A stretch of 64,000 nucleotides of DNA from Zanthoxylum bungeanum (taxonomy: Eukaryota; Streptophyta; Magnoliopsida; Sapindales; Rutaceae): positions 186,001-250,000 of the forward strand of contig SKCR01029102.1 in the NCBI GenBank assembly GCA_019454045.1. Reading direction: 5' to 3'. Below the pieces are notes generated by a model that was given only the letters and a program-made list of their open reading frames with translations, was not told the DNA's origin and did not search any database. Each line of letters starts with the position of its first letter. Position 1 is the first letter of the stretch. Both the position numbers and the translations under genes were made by a program. Shown piece by piece: positions 23,880 through 36,732 of this stretch.

Positions 23880-24691
23880 TTGTGAGATCCTCCACACTTT
23901 GATGCCATGTATGTCACAAACCTTTCATAGTCTGGACTCTAGATGTTCGTTGGGTGTGGACCGATGCACTCAGTAATCAAGTGTGAAGCAAAATAGGATT
24001 CGTCGGCCCATATGTGTACCATGAGGGATTTAGGTATCCACGTTAGTAAAGTCATGATTCTTAAAGACTTTGGCTAAAGTCGATCACCAAGGGTGGATCG
24101 CATCAATTGTAAATAATCGTGGACATGTCGGCATGTGATGTGCTCCTCAAAAACTTGATGGTATATTCTATGTTTCCTAAGCACAACTCGGATAGCTTAC
24201 GATGGAGGGATTGTTAAACATATGTGATGACCTCGACTTGTATAGTTCAGAAAGATCGTTCATGTTCTTCGCGAATTCAGAGGTGTATGAACTTAGAGAG
24301 TCCCAATACGAAGTGTACTTGTTGAGCACTTGGGTAGCCGATTAATTTTGATAAAAGATAATATTCGATATTATAATTATCAACTAAGATAATCAAGTAT
24401 TATTGGATAACATTGATTATTTACTTTGACCTAATTTGATTAATTGGATTAATTCATTAATTACACAAGGGCTTAATTGTAAAATCATAATTATCTCTAC
24501 CATTTGAGGATATTATGGTAATTGTAAGTATGTAATAATATGTAATTTTGGCTTGATTTAATTGGATTACATCAAAGTGGCAAACATTTAACTAATCCAT
24601 TTCCTAATCATTGGCTTGATTTAATTGGATTAAATTAAAGTGAGAGACAATAAAGACTAGTCACATCTAATTATACATATTTGGATAAATT
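23880..24691. other. Unassigned sequence
   Basis: No open frame or known motif. It has AT-rich LTR-like character; a block 'ttggcttgatttaattggat' occurs twice (near 24,548 and 24,612). It may be the tail of another truncated element. It replaces the end of the Ty3/gypsy 3' LTR and was the target of the copia LTR at 24,692 (candidate left duplication aaatt). Confidence 0.4.
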
Positions 24692-25763
24692 TGTTGGGTT
24701 TTCTAGGTCAAACCAAGATCTAATTAAGCGATGAAATGTGCGAATACATCAAAATAAAGTTGCGGAATAACTCACTTTGATCGGCTTTTGGATGCGATGA
24801 ACAAAAAAATTTTCTTTATGAGTGTCTCGGCCAAACTCCTCCATGGAAGATCTTCAAGCTCCAAGCTTTGATTTGAGATTCCATGCTCATGAATAGGTTG
24901 CCCTATCACCTTTGTAAGACTCATTGGATGTGCTAGCATTCATGATTTTTGAATCAAAAAATCAAATAGAGTGAACCCTTGGTTCACGCCCAAATTGAGA
25001 GAGAGAGATGAAGGCCATTCGGCCAAGCCAAAATGGAGAGGAAGGATAAGAAGTTCACGCCCAAGGCATGAATTGGGGGAGAGAGAGTGATTTTGTGTGT
25101 TATATAATTGATTTCAAAAAACAATTATAATATACCAAAACCAAACTTTTGGTATTAGTCATTCCAAAATGACAAAGAGTGTTTTTCAAGTTACCATCAA
25201 ATCCAACTACTTCCATCAACATAAAGGTGATGAGATAGACTAGGTGATGTGACTTGTGCGGGCCCCACTTTAATTCAAAATCTGAGTGGGCCCGCAAACA
25301 CTCCCAGGATTGGGTTCGCTAATTCTGAATTAACGAATTTCCGTTGTGACGTGATTAAATCAAATTTAATTAAATAATTATGCCTACCAAAATTAGTATT
25401 CACGTCGCTAGCGAATTAATTCTAAATTAACTCGTTCGCCCAAATTAAAATCTAATTTTAATTCCGCGTCGAAATATAATTTCATTTAATATATCGATTA
25501 TATTATTTTATTGATTAATTCCAAATTAATCGTTCTCTCTCTTTAAATAGTATTTTATCCCAGATAAAATTTCTCCGTAATTAATCCTAGATTAATTTTC
25601 TCTCTCTTATAATTAATCTCAGATTAATTATGTGCGAGTCATACGTCATCGGTGAATCTTCGGGAAGCGGCCCATGAGATCCCCGGATATGTTGGCAGTA
25701 AATCCGATCGTCGGACTATCTGAACACGTACATACCTAATACTACGTTTTTACCGATTTACAT
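24692..25763 (-). repeat. Copia LTR fragment, divergent subtype, minus orientation
   Basis: It starts TGTTGGGTTTTCTAGG and runs in the same direction as the LTRs of E1, F and G, up to 'accgatttaca', which in complete copies continues 'agacaaggttgg'. The break coincides with the start of E0's LTR, so E0 probably inserted here and the missing half lies beyond the right edge of the window. Confidence 0.78.
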
Positions 25764-27139
25764 TATTGGACAGTTATGACCCATAGCGTCACTATTTGTA
25801 CAGATCATGGTGATGTTGAACAAATTAACTATGTGACAAATAAGATTACTCTCTTATCATTTGTGATTAGATCACCTAGATGTATAAATAATAGGAGGTC
25901 CATATGATTAGTTCCTGGATTGAGATGATATGAGACAATATCAATCCACGAAGGATTAATCATTAAACATCCCTAGTCAGAGTATTATCGAGATTGGACA
26001 TCGATAATGCGTAAAAGACTAGTATTACACTTGTGAGCGTTGTGAGGGCATAACAACATAATTCTCATATATTTGGGTATAGGATACTCATGCAAGTGTA
26101 ATAGGAGATTGTGTTTTACCGATGGTACGGAAAACAGCTTCGCTCTGGATAGACCCATCGGAATTCCATTGGTAGTATGACTATGTGTCTATGGAAGTCC
26201 GAAATCAGGGTAGGTGTATTTGGTCTTAACCTGAGACTTGCACCGCTAATACTTGCGACAATCAATATACTTTGGTTTTGGTCGTCCAGGGCTTTAACCG
26301 GTTTTGTGTACGCCTCTGATGGGTATATTGAGAATCGTAGTGTGTTGGGTGTGATGTCAAAATGGAAGTATCACTCCAGTCATAGTGGAGATGATGTCAC
26401 GTAGGATACGGTACTAGTACTCTTAAGTACTGCAGTCATCGGGATATTATGACTAGGTCATGTATATCCGATTATAGAGGCTAGTTACCAGACATCCGAC
26501 ATGTGCTTCGTACGGGGCAGACACAATTCCAGCCCAGGCCTAGCATGTGACATCCGATACTGGATCGACATACGCAGTACTACGTATACTACGCCTGATA
26601 TAGATCATATATTCCTGTAAGGATATTTCTGGAGAATTGGGTAGGCATGGCGCTTTGCTAGAAGCCAACCTTGTCTTGTAAATCTGTAAAAACGTAGTAC
26701 TAGGTACTTACGTGTTCGGATAGTCCGACGACCATATTTACTACCAACATATCCGGGGATCTCATGGGTCGCTTCCTGAAGATTCACCGATGATGTATAA
26801 CTCGCACTTCATTAATCTGGGATTAATTAGATTAATGATGATTTTTTTGCAAAATCAAGGTGCTAGCACACACTCTGAGTCGTCCGTAGGTGATAGGGAA
26901 ACCCACCCGTGAGCTAGGAATGACCAAACAAAGCTTGGAGCTTGATGGATCATGCAAAAGCCGAAAATGGAGAACACCAAAACTGCTCACTGCCAAGCAC
27001 TCTAGGAGGGAGATGAAGAATTTTTGTTCTTCGTCGCATCGCTCAACCACTCAATGTAAGTATTCCGCAACTTTCTTTGTTGTATTCGCACTTGGTTTCA
27101 ATGCTTGATTCGATCCTCGGGACCGTAGAAACTCCAACA
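25764..27139 (+). repeat. E0 5' LTR, internally deleted
   Basis: It begins TATTGGACAG (TG mutated to TA) and ends CTCCAACA against the PBS. At 26,829-26,845 it jumps from the 'attaatctgggattaatta' block to 'ttgcaaaatcaaggtgctagc', skipping about 0.7 kb present in the LTRs of G. It shares the subtype of G's LTRs. Confidence 0.85.
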
Positions 27140-27140
27140 A

Positions 27141-27152
27141 TGGTATCAGAGC
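27141..27152 (+). other. E0 primer binding site, tRNA-iMet
   Basis: TGGTATCAGAGC, one base behind the LTR, is the classic plant copia primer site complementary to initiator tRNA-Met. It is the least decayed PBS of this family in the window together with the one at 47,233-47,244. Confidence 0.9.
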
Positions 27153-28329
27153 GAGTTAAAAGCATGAAACTTGATTTAGGGTTAAAATTGGGTAAATTGA
27201 TTTTGAGCATGATTTGGTTGAATTGTTTAATTAAGTATGCTTAATTGATGTTTAATTGAAGATTGATTGGATCAATTTCATGAAAAAATGGTTTGGAACA
27301 TTTTTGCCCAAATTCTTGGCTTGGCCGAGAGGTTGAAGAACCATAATGTCTTGGTGATTTTTTTGATTTTAATCATTGGATGAGTTGGAATCATGTTGGG
27401 AATATTTATTTAGGATTTAATTGGATTGAATTCGGAATCGATTTGAAAAACCCTACTATTGCCGAGACTTGAAGAGCATGTAAATGGGTTTGATTTTTGA
27501 TAAAATATGTTGGACATGTTTTGTTGTAGATAAGCATGATTAATTGAACAAATTTGTATTTTGGAAATATTGATTTGGGTAATTAATTATGCTATACACT
27601 TTAGTTTAATTAAATATGAAATTTGGAATTTTTGTAGTTTAATTAAATGGGCTTAAATTGGATTTGGGCTTGTAAAGTTGTTATTGGGCTTTAATGGGCT
27701 TGGTTGTACCAAGATGAGTTTAGGCTAAATTGGTTGGATCCAATTGGTCCCAAAACCATATCCATAAAGTCCAATTATGACTATTGGGCCTTTAAAGTTT
27801 AATTGGGCCTAATGGGCCTAAATTGATTTCTAGGCTTATGGGGTTATTCCTTGATTGGGCTTTGGTTGCCGAAGCCCACGCCTTAAGAAATTAATTGGAA
27901 GCCCATTAGACTTTAATTGGACGATATTGGATGTCAATCGGGCTTTGAGACCCGTAACGATTAGATTTGGAATCTAAGTCATAAAAGTTCATTAATAAAG
28001 TGTAATATTTAATTTGAAATTAAATAGTGAATTAGTATTAAATACAAGTTAAATTGGATTAATGTTGTTGTTTAATTTAATTCAAGAATTCGTACTTTGA
28101 GTACTTATTCGCAAAACGAGTTTGACTCGCACAAAATCAAATCGTTGTTTGAATATTGGATGGTCATTAATTATCAGATTAATTAATTGGATTAGATTGA
28201 TTGATAACATGCTTGTGTGAATACATGGTTGCGATGCATGAATAATGTATATCGGATGGATATTAGATGGGTGGGGCAATTTTAGAATTGTTGTAATAAA
28301 TTTGGAATTTATTTAATTGGACCCGCGTG
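27153..28329 (+). other. E0 leader with TGGGCY cluster
   Basis: No gene. Ten TGGGCY motifs (both strands) lie between 27,648 and 27,906. The stretch ends at the target site gcgtg (28,325-28,329) of element F. Confidence 0.65.
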
Positions 28330-30348
28330 TGTTGGTTTCTATTAAGGTCCAGGATCGATAATAAGCATGAAAACATTGCGAATACACATCGAAGAAGTTG
28401 CGGAATACTTACATCGATCGGTTGAGCGACGCGGAAGCAACAAAACTTCAAAATGCTCACTGGTTTTTGGTGAACTGCAGTGCAGATTTTTGCTCACTGT
28501 TTTGACTTCGTTTTTGGTCCTTCGTCAAGCTCAAAGCTTCGTCGAACGGTTCCCGGCTCATGGGTGAGCTTCCCTATCACCTTCGCATGTCTCGTAAGTG
28601 TGCTAGCACTTGTGATTTTGCCACAAAATCACACTCCAAGCTTCCCTTACTGCTCACGGTTTTTCCTTGAAAAACCAGTAAGTTTGTAGCCCTTTTGGGC
28701 GTGAATCAAGAGAGAGATGAGAGGAAGAGAGTTGTGTATTTGGTTTGTCAAATTTGTGTAATATATACACACATTTGAATTTCAAATGAATTTCATTTGA
28801 ATTTGGCTTTTAAAGTCAAACCATTAAAAGCCCCAACCACCCACATCACTCAATCCATCAACTTGTCATGTCACATCACTCAAAGTGACAAGTGATTTGA
28901 CGCTTGATTCGACTAGCGATTTGACGCGTGATTTGACGTGCCGCACTCGAATTCGAAATGCGAATGCGCTCGCAAATAATCTCGGGCTCGGGTTCGCTAA
29001 TTCTAAATTAACGAATTTTCCGTCGCGTCGTAATTAAATGATTACGCCTAGCAAAGTCACTATTCACGTCGCTAACGAATTAATTCTAAATTAATTCGCT
29101 CGCCCGAATTAAAATCTAATTTTAATTCCGCGTCGAAATCTAATTTCGTTTAATATATCAAATATATTAATTAATCGATTAATTCCAAATTAATCGTTAT
29201 CTCTCTTTAAATGATATTTTATCCCAAATAAAATATCTCCGTAATTAATCCCAGATTAATTTTCTCTCTCTTCTAATTAATCCCAGATTAATATAGAGTG
29301 CGAGTTATACATCATCGGTGAATCTTTGGGAAGCGACCCATGAGATCCCCGGATATGTTGGCAGTCAAATCGATCGTCGGACTATCCGAACACGTAAGTA
29401 CCAAGTACTACGTTTGTAACGATTTACAAGACAATGTTGGCCTCTAGCAAAGTGCCATGCCTACCCAATTCTCCGGAAACATCCTTACATGAATAAAGGA
29501 TCTATATCAAGCGTAGTATACCGTAGTATTGCGTATTTCTGTCCAGCATCGGATGATCACGTGCTAGGCCTGGGGCTGGAAATGTGTCTGCCCCGTACGA
29601 AGCACATGTCGGATCTCTGGCGACTAGTCTCTATAAACGGATAAACATGACCTTGTCATTTTATCCCGATAGCTGCAGCATTCAAGAGAACGAATTCCGT
29701 ATCCTACGTGACCATCATCTCCATATGACTGGAGTGACATTTCCGTCTTGACATCACACCCAACACACTACGATTCTCGATATACCCAGAATTGGCGTAC
29801 ACAGAACCTGTTAAAGCCCTGGACGACCTCAACCAAAGTATATAGATTGTCGTATGCATTAGCGGTGCAAGTCTCAGGTTAAGACCAAATACACCTACCC
29901 TGATTTCAGACTTCCATAGACACATAGTCATACTACCAATGGAATTCCGAGGGGGTCTATCCAGAGCGAAGCTGTTTCCCGTACCATCGGTGAAACACAA
30001 CCTCCTATTACACTTGCATGAGTATCCTATACCCAAACATATGATAACTATGCCGTTGTGCTCTCACAAACGCGCACAAGTGTAATACTAGTCTTTTACA
30101 CATTTATCGATGTCCAATCTCGACAATGCTATGACCAGGGATATTTAATGATTCTGCCTTCGTGGACTGATACTGTCTCATATCATTCTCAATCCAGGCA
30201 CTAATCATAGGGACCTCTCATAATTTATACATCTAGGTGATCTAATCACAAATGATAAGAGTGCAATCTCCTTTGTCACATAGTTAATTTGTACAACAAC
30301 ACGGTGATCTGTACAAATAGTGACGCTATGGGTCATAATTGTCCAACA
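28330..30348 (-). repeat. Solo copia LTR (F subtype)
   Basis: A 2,019-bp LTR with TGTTGG...CCAACA ends is flanked on both sides by gcgtg (28,325-28,329 and 30,349-30,353). It is near-identical to 36,733-38,743, which is still attached to an internal region. A solo LTR with a perfect duplication indicates LTR-LTR recombination. Confidence 0.9.
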
Positions 30349-30881
30349 GCGTGTCCAGCCTATTACCTCCTTACTCTATGTATTTCTCTTCTCACCTATT
30401 CCCCTCAATGTAAATGAGGTTTCTTTAGAAGTGTAGTGTAACGGGTAGAAGCAATACTTGTGCTAGCGAGAGAGAGGAATGGAGAGATTTGATCTAGGAT
30501 CAATATGTTTAAGTATCCATCCGCATATCATTATTATATTTACTTACGCGCCTTATTATGTGTTTAGAATGCATGTTTAAGAGTGTATGATGATGAGACC
30601 TTAACAAAGATAATAAATTGGTTGCCAATTTGTACGCGAACAACCCTCACACAATATTAAGCATTTTTACTTCCATTGAGTGATTCTTACTCAAGATCCA
30701 AGATTGGCATTGGTTTGTTGGCCAAAGTCAAGACCTTTGTCCGTCGCGGATGCGTTTGAATCACGAGAGCTTTGTTCTATATTGGTGTCTTGTCCAAGTT
30801 GTGATTTGTTGGCCAAAGTCAAGATCACTTCTTGTCCATCGACATTGATTACGAAGCTTTCCATGGTCAATGGGTTCCGCT
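30349..30881 (+). repeat. Duplicated copy of the E0 leader/gag segment
   Basis: It matches 38,744-39,275 almost base for base, from 'cgtgtccagcctattacc' to the ccgct target site (30,877-30,881). It is the left copy of the 8.4-kb tandem duplication. Confidence 0.9.
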
Positions 30882-31156
30882 TGTTGGAGTTCTACGGTCC
30901 CGAGGATCGAATATAAAGCATAAAACAAACATACGAATACATCACGGAGTTGCGAAATACTCACAAAGATCGATTGAGTCGATGCGGTGATGAACAAAAA
31001 TTTTCCTCCCTTCTTTGGAAGTCACGGCAGTGAGCTTCTTGTGTCCTCCATGATTCAGCTTTGGTCCTCCATGCAAGCTCCAAGCTTGTGATGAAACGAT
31101 TCCATGCACAAGGGTGGGTTTCCCTGTCATCTACGGATGACTCCGAGTGTGTGCTA
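30882..31156 (-). repeat. Truncated G-type LTR at the duplication junction
   Basis: It is the first 275 bp of the LTR seen at 39,276. It stops after 'gagtgtgtgcta' and joins 'ttaattctttagc', which belongs to the RNase H end of an internal region. That point is the duplication breakpoint. Confidence 0.88.
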
Positions 31157-33640
31157 TTAATTCTTTAGCATGTGCTGAAGCCTAGCTCAGCTGCTAAAAT
31201 AATTATATCTAATCTAATTAGATTTTTACGACCCCAGAAGGCTTCTATTGCTGTTTCAGCTGCAGCAATAACCCGCATTTGTTGTTTATTCGGTAACAGT
31301 ATCTTGCTTGGAAGATTTCCAGCTCACTGTTCCGTTATTCAAACTATATAGTACCGTTTTGATCGGTTAGGAAACTTGCAGTAGTGATCCCAGTCACTTC
31401 ATGTTCTCCTTCTCCAGAATCCAGTGACTATCACTCAGATTGGCCTGTTTGTGAATCATATGCTCAAAGCGTATGAGACACCAGGTCACGTACATTTTTC
31501 AATGTACGAGTTTCTCGGAGATTTTCTCGAAAGCCAAGCTTTCACCGATTATTTATGGGAATATTATTTCCAAGAAATGATGTATTATCATTATTTATTT
31601 AGGACAGCCACTGTCAGTGCGCTCCAACTAACCTCCTTATATACATAAGAATCCTTTCGTTTTGAATTAAATCATAACCATTATGATTACATCAAAACGA
31701 TAATTCTAAGAACCTATGCTTGCTTCAATCCAATCATGGATCGAATAACCCGCAAACCTTGTTTGCTAGTTTTGATGCGAAAAAACCGACAGGATGTTGT
31801 AAACATCCTCCAAAAGGTTTCCTTTTCAGGAAAGTGATTTTCTCGTTTAGCTGACATATTTCATAAATGAAACATGCAGCACTAGCAAGCATTATCCAAA
31901 TGGATTTACCGTGGCAACATGTAAAAGGTTGAATCGTAGTCAACATAATATTGATAACGATACCTTTCCGCTAAAAGCCTAGCTTTACACGTTGGTATGT
32001 TGCCATCCATGTACGTCTTCCTTGAAGACTTATACAGTACCAGTAGGCACAATGCCTTGCGGTACATCAACTAGTTCTAAATATGTTGATATACATGGAA
32101 TCCATCTTGGACTCATGACACTTTGTCATAATAGGGAGTCGATACCTTGTATCACTTCCTCATACGTAGTCAGTTGGTATACCTCAATAAGATAGACATC
32201 TTTATGAGGTGAGATCAGAAACCCATACCCTAGGTTGTTTTCTGACTCTCTCCGACTTACGTGGTTCTTGTGTATTCGAGGATTAATGGTTTAGTTTCAT
32301 CCTTGGTGAACTTTTTGTGTTCCATTAGGACTCGGTGCCTGGAATAGTATTACTTCGATTTTCATCGAGTTTTACTATCCTCCCACTTACCACTGCATAT
32401 CGGTATTTCTCTTAGGAAAACCGCATGGCGAGCAACAATCTAATTGTTATTAAGTGAGTTGTATAAGTACAATACTTATGGTATCCCTAGGATAACCTAC
32501 AATTGGCACTTATCTAATTGGGTTTTAGTTTGGTATCATCCAAACATATGCCTAGCATACCCAAATCATCAGGAATGTGAAACTCGGTTTCTTTCCCGTT
32601 CATATCTAATATGAAATCTGTCAAACAGATTTTAATGGAACCTTATTCAAAATAAGTTCTGCACTGTTAATGCTTATCCGTTGAAGGAAATGATAGCTCA
32701 GAGCGACTCATGATTAACCTTAATTATGTCCAACAAAATTCGGTTATTCAGTTCGGACACATCGTCATTTTGACGTGTTCCGGGAGGAATCCTCATATGA
32801 AAGAATACATTACTCTTTCAAGTATATAAGAAACTTATTGCTTAAGTATTTTCCATTACGGTCTTACCGTGACGGTTTAATACTATAGTCGATCTGTATG
32901 TCTATTTCGTGTCGAAACTGTAAAAGTTTCCGATTTGTGTTCTTCAAAAGAAACACATAACCATAACGCGATGCCACATCCGTAAAGGTCATGTAATATT
33001 CATATCCACATCTAGCCTAGCTAGACATGGGCCCACTTGCTTCACTATGAACTAGGGCTATCAGATCGGTGGCGTTTACACTTTTACCAAGTAAATATTG
33101 TTTTAGGCACATTGCCCAATAAACTAGATTCGTAGACTTTATTTGAATGGATCAAATCAGTCAGAGTACCCGCTCTTCAAAAGTGCGGATATACGATTCT
33201 TGTTTAATGTGTCCCAGACTACATTGCCACAATTAATTTCTTCTGATCAAATCAGTTTGAGCTATTTATCTGTCATGTTATATATTTGAGATTTTATTTA
33301 TATTCAAAATATAAATTCTGTTATTCACATCTAATGTGTTTATCTCAATATCATCTTTATATAATGAAACACTTTAGTGTTCTAGAATATAAAGGTTCAC
33401 CCGCAGCGGGTTAAACACTGATATAAAGATAATGTATCTAGTCAAACTAGTTACATTATAACAGTTTCCTAATCTAGGTACACACCCGAGGGTAGTTCCT
33501 AAACTTAGGTATCTACGGTTAAAACAACGACTTTCGTCCAGTTTCCAAATCGTAGATAAATCTCAATTGATGTCATTATCCTGTTCAAAACAGATTCTGA
33601 ACATCAATATATATTTATGTACCACACTAAGTATCTAAAA
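31157..33640 (-). pseudogene. Element F copia pol remnant
   Basis: The minus strand carries RNase H (31,158-31,430, its 3' end lost at the junction), RT, integrase and protease pieces in copia order. An open stretch at 31,734-31,946 still reads like RT: SIWIM...YEICQLNEKITFL...GGCLQH...ANKVCGL, with the region of the first catalytic Asp mutated. RT starts near 32,240 and the integrase lies near 32,380-33,150. Dead by many stops. Confidence 0.75.
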
Positions 33641-34870
33641 TCCAATTTTAATACTAGTTGTGAACATATTGATGACAATCATATTTGAAGTCAGAGCCTT
33701 GCTCGTTCTTCAATTCCTTCTTGGAATATGTCCTTTTATCTTTCCAAAAGATTATAATGATTTTGCCTTTGCCCTTTTCCATATTCCAGAAGCCTTTAGC
33801 CAAGCCATGGGTTTCTAGAATATCGAAGTAAGGTGCGCCTTGCGCTACTTGCCTAATTGCAAAGTTTGACTTTATCTCCTTGAGAATAGTCATTAATTCT
33901 CCAAGAATTATTTATTGCAATTTTAAAAGTACTTCTAAGATCTAATCTTTGAATATCCTTCAATTTCAATATCATACTTTAAGAATCTAATTCTTATTTC
34001 TAATTCAGAAATTAAGGAATCTATTTGACAAGCTTAATGGATTAAGCACTAAAGTTATCATTACATGAACATTCCAAATATCATGTTCCACTTATTTGCT
34101 TAACTTCGGGCTTTAGGCATAATATGTTATTTTATCAAATAAAGTAACTTTATTAGATTCCAGGACCATCCTGAAATTTATTCCCAATTTGAAAATTAAA
34201 CCATTTAAAACATTTTCCCTAGCATTATGTATTAAACGTCAATCTTTCAATTTCCACTTGATTTTAATAGTACAACTATTTAATCAACGATTAAGGTACT
34301 TTTTATTATAATGATTATTATAGTCCAACTATTTAATCAACTATAATTAAATTAAATCAAATATATTGATTATCATAATCCTATTATATAATCACTTATA
34401 AATGAATTGTTTGAATATATAGTCCAACTATTTATTAAAACAACAATTTAAATATTAGTCCAACTAACATTTAATCGATTTAACGAATGATATTTAAGCG
34501 CGTATGGCGAGTAATTGAACGAATATTGTGAATTCAATTCTTGCCTCCCACTATTTTTCGGCGAGCCTCCAACCCTCTGTCGAGTACTCGGGAAACCGTG
34601 ATTCCTAATGGGCTAGGATCCCGTTAAATATCACACAATCTTTACTTTGGCCAACAAATTGTATGATAATTAACTAGGTAGATCTCTAAGATCGATTGGA
34701 TCCAATCCAATTCCTAGATCCGGTAGGGGGACATCCAAGTCCGAAACATATATCTTATATATGCCAATACATCCAATGTATTACCTAACCTTTTTCCTCT
34801 GAATCAACTAAGTCTTGGCTTTGGCACAACAAACTTAGTGATCCCAGTCAAGCGCGACCCATTGACCATG
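33641..34870 (-). pseudogene. Element F copia gag remnant
   Basis: The open piece 33,654-33,893 (QVAQGAPYFDILETHGLAKG, then EKGKGKIII) aligns with 63,539-63,730 of E0. It lies just before the zinc-knuckle remnant visible in E0. The N-terminal start region is near 34,841-34,870. The middle (34,000-34,500) is AT-rich and unreadable. Confidence 0.6.
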
Positions 34871-36732
34871 GAAAGCTTCGTAATCAATGTCGATTGACAA
34901 GAAGTGGTCTTGACTTTGGCCAACAAACCACAACTTGGACAAGACACTGACATGTAACAAAGCCTTCGTGATTCAAACACATCTTCGACAGACAAAGGGA
35001 TTGACTTTGGCCAACAACCCAATGCCGTCTCAGATCTTGAGTGAGAATCACTCAATGGAAGGAAAAGCGCTTAATATTTATCGAGGGTTTTTCGCGTGCA
35101 AATTGGCAACCAATTTATTATCTTTGTTAAGGTCTCATCATCATACACCCTTAAGCATGCATTCTAAACACATAATAAAGCGTATATGAAAAATAATAAT
35201 GATATGCGGATGGATACTTTACATTGATCCTAGATCAAATCTCTCACTTTCTCTCTCCCGCTAGCACAGGTATCAATTCTACCCGTTACACTACATTTCT
35301 AAAGAAACCTCATTTACATTGAGGGGAATAGGTGAGAAGAGAATACAAAGAATATGAGGTGATAAGGCTGGACACGCAGGTCCAATTAATAAATCGAATT
35401 TATTACAATAATTTCTAAAATTGCCCCACCCATCTAATATCCATCCGATATACATTATTCATGCATCGCAATCATGTATTCACACAAGCATGTTATCAAT
35501 CAATCTAATCAAATTAATTAATCTGATAATTAATGATCATCCAATGTTCAAACGACGATTTGATTTTGCTCGAGTCAAACTCGTTTTTGCGAATAAGTAC
35601 TCAAAGTACGAATTCTTGAATTAAACTAAACTACAACATTAAATCTAATTTAATATGCATTCAATTCTAATTCGCTATTTAATTCCAAATTAAATACTAC
35701 ACTTTAATAATGAACTTTTATGACTTAAATTCCAAATTTAATCGCAACGGGTCTCAAAGCCCGATTAACGTCCAACGTTAATTTAATTAAAGTCCAATGG
35801 GCTTTTAATTGATTTCTTGAGGCGTGGACTTTTGGTCAACTCGGGTCAAACCGAAAACCAAAGTCCAATCCGGGAGTTACCCCATAAGCCCATAAATCAA
35901 TTTTGGCCCATCAGGCCTAATTAAACTTTAAAGTCCATTAAGTCGCATTTGGGCTTTATGGTGGCGGTTTTGGGCCCAATTGGATCCAATCCAATTTGCC
36001 TTAACCCAACTTTGTACAACAAAGCCCATTAAGCCCAATTACAACATTTAAGCCCCAATCCAATTTTAAGGCCCAAATAATTAAATTCCAAAAAATCCAA
36101 TTTTCCAATTTAATTTCCAAAGTGTATAACATGATTAATTACCCAAATTAACATTTCTAAAACATCAATATACACAATTAATCATGCTCATTTTCATCAT
36201 CACATGTCCAACACATTTTGATTAAAATCAAACCCAATTTACATGCTTCAAAGTCTCGGCCAAGTGAGGGGATTTTTGTCCGATTCGAATTCAATCCAAT
36301 TAATTCCATAATCGACATTAAATCACCATCCTAATTGATTCTAACTCATCCAATGAATCACAAATCAAAAAATCCAAGACATTATAGGGCTATATGTATT
36401 CAGCCAACATAAGGTATTTGGGGATTTTTGTTCAATTCAAAATTCAATCCAATTCAATCTCAAATTAACATCATCCAACATCATTACAACTCATCCAATG
36501 AATCAAAATGAAAAATTCCAAGAATTCCAAAAACCCTAACATTCGACCAACATCCAATTTTGGGGGAAAATTATTCCAAAGCAATTTTCATGAAATTGAT
36601 CCAATCAACATTCAATTCAAACACATTTAAGCACATTCATCAATCCAATTTCATAAAATCATGCTCAAAATCAATTTGCCCAAATTTTAAGCCCTAAACT
36701 TTTTCATGCTCAAACCTTGCTCTAGATGCCAT
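34871..36732 (-). other. Element F leader with degenerate PBS
   Basis: No gene. It is colinear with the E1 and G leaders, including the gcccaat-rich stretch (35,880-36,070). At 36,719-36,731 the minus strand reads TGGCATCTAGAGC, a decayed tRNA-iMet site next to the LTR. Confidence 0.65.

Noticed and set aside
26177..26404. 75-codon plus frame in E0's LTR
   Set aside because: It is homologous only to the same stretch of other LTRs, has no known domain, and is broken in several copies.
29704..30036. 110-codon minus frame repeated at 38,099-38,431, with shorter relatives at 40,691 and 51,658
   Set aside because: It lies in the shared right half of copia LTRs and recurs because LTRs recur. An LTR-encoded peptide cannot be excluded, but other copies break the frame.
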